Source: Nyssa sinensis
Lineage: Eukaryota > Streptophyta > Magnoliopsida > Cornales > Nyssaceae
Direction of reading: 5' to 3'
Length of the DNA stretch: 64,000 nucleotides
NCBI GenBank assembly: GCA_008638375.1
Contig: CM018052.1
Span: 21,283,071-21,347,070, forward strand
This document shows positions 57,062 through 64,000 of this stretch, piece by piece. Both the position numbers and the translations under genes were made by a program. How positions within the stretch are numbered: the first letter of the stretch is position 1; the number at the start of each line of letters is the position of its first letter. The notes under the pieces were generated by a model. That model searched no databases and was not told where the DNA came from. It worked only from the letters and a program-made list of their open reading frames with translations.

Positions 57062-60000
57062 TTATTCATCTGAGTTTGTATCATCATCTGTTCTTGAAAT
57101 TTCTTCATTCTCGGTATAATACTCTAACAATGTATCATCATCAAAATCACTTTCCTCGTCATCATTATCATTAATGAAAGTTACATCCCTCGAATCTAAT
57201 TGTGTGGTATTGGTGATGTTGGAAACTACGACATGATCTGGTTCTACATCAGTTCTATTCAACCGACACGAAGTAACATCTTCCTGATCATGCCGGACAA
57301 CACCATCGTGGGCAGATTGAGACTCTTCTTGTAGTGCCTCCTCAATCCTCTCCAAGTCTTCATCTCCCTCGCCAACTTCTAGTACATCATAAATATTTCT
57401 AGATTTTATTTTTTGGACAACATGCCAATCACCTCTGATTTTTGTGTCCTTCAAATAGAAAACTTGTTTTGCTTGAGATGCCAAAACATACGGATCATCT
57501 TTAAATGCCGTACATGACATATTAACACTTATGAAGTACTTATCGATTTGCATTCTAGTCTTCTTATTACTTACATCCCACCAATCACATTTAAAAATGT
57601 ACACATAATGACCGTAGCAATAATGTAATTGTACGATGTCTAGTAAAACACCATAGTACTCTACAGTTTGTCCTGCGTCACGATCTCTCTGAACAAGGAC
57701 CCTGTTATTCTGTGTTCGCCGACTGACCTCACATTCCCTCATGTGAAATCGAACACCATCAATAATTGATCTTACGTCTTAGGAAATTGTTGGTGGCATA
57801 ATAGCTTCATCTATTAATTCAATACAAGTATAAAATTAATTGAATACAAATGCATTAACTAATATAGTTACAATTAATTGAAACCTATTCTTACACGTTC
57901 TTCGAACCACTTTGGAAACAAATTTTTTTGCCTTTGCTCTAGATCAGAACTTGATACATGTTTTCTCTGAAGGTCGATCGTATGCTCACTGTATAACATG
58001 AGATATTTTATATGTAACTTACATTTGTGTACTAACGTAGTATTGCAATGATTTCGATAAACTTACTTAAAATATGGCAATGTCTCATCGCAGTTGTTGA
58101 GCACGGTATAGTGAGTTTTTTCCAAGTCTTGAGAATGACACAATTCATATATACATGCACCTATTGGCTGCACATTCTGATTAAACACCGCAAGGCCAGT
58201 TTGTTGCTGCCCTGGACATCTTTAAGAATTTTGCTCTTAACGATATAACCTTGTCTCAATATCTTCAAGATGTATAGAGCAAAAGGTGAGACATTCAGCA
58301 TCAACGTAAGCCTTAGCAATTGACCGTTCCGGTCGTGCTTTGTTACACATATATTGCTTCAATGTGTGCAAATATCTATTTTAACAATTAATTAGTTATA
58401 CATTAAAATAGTTAGGATGGATAGATAACACAATTCATAAAATTAAATGTACCTTTCTATTAGATACATCCAATGGTATTGGATAGGTCCACCAATTTTT
58501 TCCTTATGAGGCAAATGCACAGCTAAGTGGACCATTACATCAAAGAAAGCTGGAGGAAAAATCTTTTTCAACTTGCAGAGGATCACGACAACATCCCTTT
58601 TGAGTTTTTCAAGTACTTCAAAATTCAACGTCTTCGCACATAATTCTCTAAAGAAGCAACCCAACTCAGTCAATGTAGTTGATATATCATCGGTGAGATA
58701 TCCACACAGTGCAACTGAAAGAAGTCGTTGTAAAAGGACATGGCAGTCATGGCTCTTCAATCCGGATATTTTCCCATTTATAACATTTACACACCGAGAT
58801 ATATTCAATGTGTATCCATATGGGAACTTCACCGATTTAAACCACTCACAAATCCTCATTCGCTCTGCGGATGATAACGTATATTGTGTAGGAGGCACGA
58901 GATATATTTATCACCGTTAGTTATTAGGTGCAGCTCTTTCCGTATTCCTAGCTCCTACATGTCCAACCGGGCTTTAACAGTATCCTTCGTCTTTCCTTCA
59001 ATGTTCATTAAAGTTTCTAGCACATTATTACAGATGTTCTTCTCGATGTGCATAACATCCAAATTGTGCCTCAACTTAAGGGTCTCCCAGTACGGCAAAT
59101 AAAAAAATATGCTATTCTTTGTCTAATTTAACTCCACATTAGTACGCTTCCTCTTCTTAGTACCTGGTATCTTTCCAAACCTTACTGGTTGGATGAGTGC
59201 CAATTGCGCTAACACGTCTTTGCCAAACAACAATAGAGGTGATAATCTGCGCTCAATTTTTTCATTAATCAAATGCTTCTGCCAATTTTGCCAGCCATGT
59301 GATGGCGATAGAAAATGACGATGGCACATGTAACATATCTTTTTCCCATTGGACAAATGTAGGGAACATGCATCCTTATTGCAAATCGGACATGCCAGAT
59401 ACCCCTTAGTGCTCCACCTAGACAAGTTTTCGTATGCTAGAAAGTCATTTATGGTTCACAATAACGCTGCATGCAATTGAAATGTATCATTCTTAGAGAC
59501 ATCGTATGCCTCCACTCTAACCTCCCACAATTCCTTCAACTCGTCCACTATAGGACGCAAGTACACATCAATTTCATTACCAGGAGACTTCGATCTTGGA
59601 ATAAGCAACGACATAAAGATAAATGATTCTTTCATACATTTCCACGGTGGCAAGTTATACGGCACAAGCAACACCGGCCACATGTTGTAGGTATTACTCA
59701 TGTCACCGAACGGATTGAAACCGTCGCTAGCTAGCCCAAGTTGTACATTACACGGCTCATTTGTAAACCATTCATGATTTCTATCAAACTTAGCCTAAGA
59801 TTGAGAATCTGCCGGATGCCTACATACATTTTCCTCAGCAACACGCTTCTCCTTATGCCACCGCATATCTTCTACCGTCTTCTAAGACATGTACAACCTT
59901 TGTAGCCTAGGTTTTAAGGGAAAATATCTCAGCACCTTTTGCAAAATTGTCTTGCTCTTTCCTTCATTCAACTTGTACCTGAGTTTGTGGCACACCGTAC

Positions 60001-60694
60001 ACTCCATACATTGTTTAATCTCCTTCCAAAATAATATGCAATCATTTTTGCAAGTATGTATGGCAATATACCCGAGACCCAAATCTCTTAATATTCTTTT
60101 CGCCTCGTAATATGATTTCGGAAGGGTCTCCCTAGTAGGAAGTATTGCTTTAATCAATTCAATAACCATATTAAATGATTTGTTACTCCATCGGTTGATA
60201 GTCTTAATATGAAGGAGTTTCACGAGAAAATCCAAATTCGAAAACTTATCACAACCTGGATATAACGGCTGCCTTGCTTCCCTCAACAAGGACTCAAATG
60301 CTTCCGATTATCCTGTGTCACTCATGTGACTACTCACCCTAGTTGTAGCCCCCTGCGAGTCTGCCAGCATTTGTGGCAAGCCTTCGTAACCAACCCCGAA
60401 ATTATCAACACCGTCATCATTATCGTCTTCTTCTTCATCCTCAAACACCACTCGTACGTCACGGTGTTCCCCATGAAATTCTCAACACGTATACCTCTTA
60501 TCCATCCCGTGTAGGAGTAGGTTCTCTTTGGCCTCATCTATGTGCATATAATCCTTATTATTGCACCTCTTACATGGACATCTTATCTTATTTCTCCTAT
60601 TTATAGATGCACGAGAAAACTCAATAAAATCTTTGATCCCCTTCACATACCCTGGCAAATGCCTGCCCCTCAAGTCCATCCAACTCTTATCCAT
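57062..60694 (-). pseudogene. CACTA transposase, TNP2-type, inactivated
   Basis: Minus strand. Start 60694 (MDKSWMDLRGRHLPGYVKGI) opens a transposase-associated domain with CPCKRCNN. The TNP2 domain follows from about 60250 to 59000: LLHIKTINRWSNKSFNMVIE, KCKNDC-like CMECTVCHKLRYK, LASDGFNPFGDM, ARPxCNKDACSLHL-like cysteine cluster, HRHFLSPSHGW, LRHNLDVMHIEKNICNN. A DUF4218-type domain (58898-58250) has LKSHDCHVLLQRLLSVAL, VMVHLAVHLPHKEKIGGPIQ. A DUF4216-type domain (57742-57062) has YYGVLLDIVQLHY, VFKCDWWDV-like FKCDWWDVSNKK, then an acidic tail (NDNDDEESDFDDDTLLEYY). Stops near 60310, 59883, 59454, 59122 and 58960, several of C-to-T/G-to-A type. It would catalyse excision and insertion in active elements. 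Confidence 0.88.
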
Positions 60695-63430
60695 TTTTGT
60701 CTACCTAATATAAGTTAAAAATGATACTCATTATAAATATAAAACATGAATCCTATCACCTCCAACTTCTCTCTAAAGGGTAAGGTGGTCCTATCCCATT
60801 CGTGAATGCACAATTTACATTACAATCAGCAGCAAATCAAATGCTTGATTCGATTTGGACAAAATTTTGACAGCATCTCCCCACGGTTCTTCAAGTATAC
60901 AAGATAGACGTTAGCATGCCTAAATGTATATCCAGAGAACAATAGGAGATCGTGCTAAAATTTTATCATAATGGAATATTCAAGCATGCGCTATTGATTG
61001 CAATGCAAATTTATGCATTCCCAAACTGTCCTCTCTAGACAATTCAAGAATCGATTTTCATACACACGAGCCCAATCGCGAATAAATTATACGACAAGAT
61101 TTACATGTGATAAAAATGACTCCCGAACGAGGCTGGGCTTACATGAATGCAATTATACATTGAGTTACATGATCATTTAGTTACAAACACTACCCTTCTC
61201 CAAAAAGTTAAGACTAATAAAAGATTTACAAGTTTCAACTCCAAATAACTTAACAAATAAGAATGGTTTAAAGTAAATTGAAGGGGCATAAAATGTGTGT
61301 CTAGAATGTTCAACTTAAAGGGTTAACCAGTTAGGTAGAACTTGCCCTCCCCAAGACCAACCATAAAAAGAAAAAGAACACTCATTAACAATATGACATG
61401 GCAGGTTATCTTTGCCATATCTGCAACAAGAGTAACAATGACGAGAAGTTCTTGCATGAATCGAGTTCATGACTTAGTTCATGAAGTGATCAAAGTAGAA
61501 CTGAAACAAACGCCATACATGTGCATTTAGCATTTTTAATAGATATTCACATACTAGTGTTTGTACATTGTGCAAACTTAACGACAAAATTGATCAATGC
61601 AACTTACAGACTCACTGTTTGATCATAACAGAGTCATTTAAATTGGAGCAAAACATATATTCATATGTCATAAAACTAGACTAAATTATCCACACTACTC
61701 TACAATTCAATCTAAAGAATTAAACTAAAAATTTTCTTCATGGCATTTGTCTTGTTGTAAGAGAAATAGAATGGTAGATTATTGGGTGCAAATGTATAAA
61801 CAAAGGTTAAAGTAAAAATAAAGTAAAAAATATTTGTAGAGAAAAAATAATATTTCAGGCCAAATTTGTAGGTATTTCAAGAATATTTATAGTGTACTGG
61901 AACTTATTGTACTTGATGTTTTTCTTTTTTTTTTTGGCCAACATGCATTGTACAATCGATACATTACAAGTTAATAATTGAAACTCGATTATTATACTGA
62001 TTCAGATCCGTCGATTTGAACAATGTGAATCTAATTTGAGAAATCAAAATACATTATATATTACTAGCATTTGAGTCTCATTAAATTCAAGTGTGGAATA
62101 TATTTCATAGACATATGGATAATTTCATGATTTCTTTAGTATATTATATCAAAAATATAATTTTTTTAAATTTATATATTTTACTTGAATTTGATAGAAT
62201 TTGAGTTTCTAGACATTTTATCAAATTCAACTCAGTTAGTATTATGCAGGATCCATTCGATTTTGACTTTTAACTTGGACCTTGACATAATTACTTGAAT
62301 TTGAAATTTATTAATTTTTTACTAACAGGAAAAGTGTTTTTTTATATGTAAAATTAAAAAAAAACGTTCAGTCTATAATTGGAAAAAAAAAATACCCATA
62401 TAATTTGACTCGAAAAAAAATTGAACTCATAATTTTTCTTATGAGAGTTTTGGCAAATTCAAAATTTACTATATTCGCACCAAATCAATCCGTTGACAGC
62501 CTTTGTTTCATTTTCATTAAAAAATTAAAAATCAATTTGCTAAACTTTTGATTATAATAATTTCTTGGAAAAGTAGGAATATTGGAAGGCCACAATAATA
62601 GCATATCAAAGATATAAAAATAGATTCCCAATAAATTCATGACAGTACCTAATGCATGCAGCTGGAGGGAACTATCCACCAACTCTTGATGTGGATTTTG
62701 GAACTGTCAAGCAAACTAGCATGCTTAAAAGGAAGGAAAAGATTAATTAAGCCACTATTTGTTCTCTGAACTTTTCAAGATTTTTTCGTATTTGTTCCAT
62801 TTACATATTAGCAAACTGGTATACAGGCTTATAAGTAATTAATGAATATTTATTTAGATCATATTTACCTAATTTAATCAATAAAAGAATTTGATTAATT
62901 CAATAAAAATGACTATTCGATAATCACTCATATAAAAATTAATTAATTAATAATCAAGCTTCAAGTTTATTTATAAATAAAAAAAACAAATTCATGATTA
63001 TAGATATGAATATAAAATTATAAGTAAGAATTTAAAATTTAAAATTAGATTGTTTTGATTTCACTAATTTCTCAACACGATTGAAGATAAAAATAAGATT
63101 ATTAAAAAAAAATGTAAGCAATACAGAATCATCGAATTCTATTAAGAAGGAAAGAGAAAAAAGAAAGGGCAGTGGCCTACCTGGGCTTCTGCTGAACAAC
63201 GACACTCGGGTACTCCTTTTTTTTTTTTTCCTTCTCCTGCCGTTGGGTTTTTTGTTGGTCTAGTCTGGTCTTGGTTTCTCCTCTCTGTGTGGCTTCCCAA
63301 TTCTTCCTCCTCCCCGATGTGTTCCCCCTACCTTTTTTAGTTTTTAACCCTAGTGAGCGATCGAAACGACGCTTGAAAGAGAGAGAAATAGTGTCTAAGA
63401 GAGAGAGAGCGATCGAATTGGGGGTAATAT
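60695..63430. other. CACTA 5' non-coding region
   Basis: This 2.7 kb lies upstream of the transposase start and probably holds its promoter, 5' UTR and a leader intron. It is AT-rich, with a purine/pyrimidine-rich stretch at 63100-63420 next to the right end. No captured host gene was recognised. Confidence 0.5.
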
Positions 63431-63750
63431 AAGGAGTTATTAACGACGCCCACTGTGCGTGGCTAATAACTCCAAGCACGTTGCTAATTTTATTTCATAC
63501 GACGACGTTTCATTTAGCCCAAGTATTGGCGACTCCCATCTGTACATCACTAAATGCATCAACTATTGGCGATGTGCATGTGCGTCGCTAATAGTTTGGC
63601 ACCTATTTTTCACGCGGGAAACTAATTTTTTTATTACTTTTTTGTTATTATTAGTGACGCCCCATTGTGCGTCGTGAAAATGAACTTTCAACGACACTTG
63701 GTGTGTGTCGCTAAAAATGTGCATCACAAAAAGTAGGTTTTTTTGAAGTG
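63431..63750. repeat. CACTA right subterminal repeat region
   Basis: About ten TAGCGACGC/GCGTCGCTAA-type words in both directions, mirroring the left end. Confidence 0.9.
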
Positions 63751-63753
63751 ACA

Positions 63754-64000
63754 AATTATTTTATTTCTGGATGGTAGTATTTTTGGATGTGGTTATCTTA
63801 ATAATAATCTTTATTATTTGGGTATTTTAGATTATTCTTCATCTAATTGTTTGGTATGTGATGATAAATGGATGATTCTATTAAATGGCATACCAGATTT
63901 GGCTATATTGGTTAAGAGATGACGACTAGATTAGCTATAAAAGGCCTATTGGGGACTCTCGCTAAAGTGAGCCTATTTATGTGTGAGCCTTATTTGGCTA
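63754..64000 (+). pseudogene. Copia-C pol, GAG-pre-integrase part
   Basis: Continues Copia-C after the CACTA insertion: a linker with LFLDGSIFGCGYL, then CDDKWHTRFGYIG-like and GLLGTLAKVSLFMCEPYLA, the end of the GAG-pre-integrase domain with its CxxC zinc half-site altered to CEPY. A frame change lies near 63880 and a stop at 63918. Runs past the window end. Confidence 0.8.

Larger units (their letters stand above)
52528..63750 (-). mobile_element. CACTA (En/Spm) DNA transposon, 11.2 kb
   Basis: Termini CACTATAGGAAAAT (52528) and, inverted, CACTTCAAAAAAAC (63750) are decayed forms of the CACTACAAGAAAA terminus. The 3-bp target duplication ACA is exact (52525-52527, 63751-63753). Subterminal regions on both sides are dense in the inverted words TAGCGACGC/GCGTCGCTA. 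The interior carries a TNP2-type transposase region (60694-57062) and a second En/Spm-type gene (56895-55430), both on the minus strand, and a ten-copy 161-bp tandem array. Both genes carry stops; this copy could move only with help. Confidence 0.95.
49050..64000 (+). mobile_element. Copia-C: Ty1/copia element split by a CACTA transposon
   Basis: 5' LTR (about 49050-49531), tRNA-Met-type PBS 49533-49545, leader, gag from 51351, zinc knuckle, protease to 52527, then an 11.2-kb CACTA insertion; copia pol resumes at 63754 with the GAG-pre-integrase domain and runs past the window end. Without the insertion and one ACA copy the protease-to-GAG-pre-integrase frame continues across the junction. 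The remainder of pol and the 3' LTR are outside the window. Confidence 0.85.

Overview
The window is flowering-plant nuclear DNA. It is AT-rich, carries two intron-containing genes of plant-specific type (a 2-oxoglutarate/Fe(II) dioxygenase and a xyloglucan endotransglucosylase/hydrolase), and is otherwise filled with plant transposable elements, many nested in one another. The species cannot be told from the sequence. No rRNA, tRNA or CRISPR was seen. All transposon reading frames are broken; both cellular genes are intact with canonical GT/AG introns.

Layout. 1-5157: the 5' part of a minus-strand Ty1/copia element (Copia-A; gag, start of pol, leader, PBS, 5' LTR), with a complete 331-bp TRIM element (2396-2726) inside its leader. 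6518-11916: a complete but dead plus-strand copia element (Copia-B) flanked by ATTAC. 12328-16882: SRG1-like dioxygenase gene, minus strand, four exons, with a large intron holding small repeats; repeats and a perfect 44-bp palindrome lie upstream. 18011-22814: 3' half of a minus-strand Tat-type Ty3/gypsy element (Tat-2). 22815-31430: a plus-strand long-LTR Ty3/gypsy element (Tekay/Del-like) with a Tat solo LTR (24736-25432) inside its 5' LTR; its 3' LTR breaks off at 31430. 31431-44072: a gag-only LTR element whose 3' LTR is split by a complete 10.7-kb Tat element (Tat-1, 33155-43835, TSD GTCTT). 44078-44600: LINE 3' end. 45275-46472: XTH gene, minus strand, three exons. 49050-64000: a third copia element (Copia-C) split by an 11.2-kb CACTA (En/Spm) DNA transposon at 52528-63750 (TSD ACA); copia sequence resumes at 63754 and runs off the window.

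The most notable structures are: (i) a three-exon accessory gene lying antisense between pol and the 3' LTR of both Tat elements, each copy with its own TATA box; (ii) a ten-copy tandem array with an almost exact 161-bp period inside the CACTA element; (iii) a single junction at 31430/31431 where three elements are truncated at once, explicable by one deletion; (iv) post-pol minisatellites of different period in the two Tat elements; (v) nonsense codons that are almost all C-to-T type, as expected of methylated, silenced DNA.
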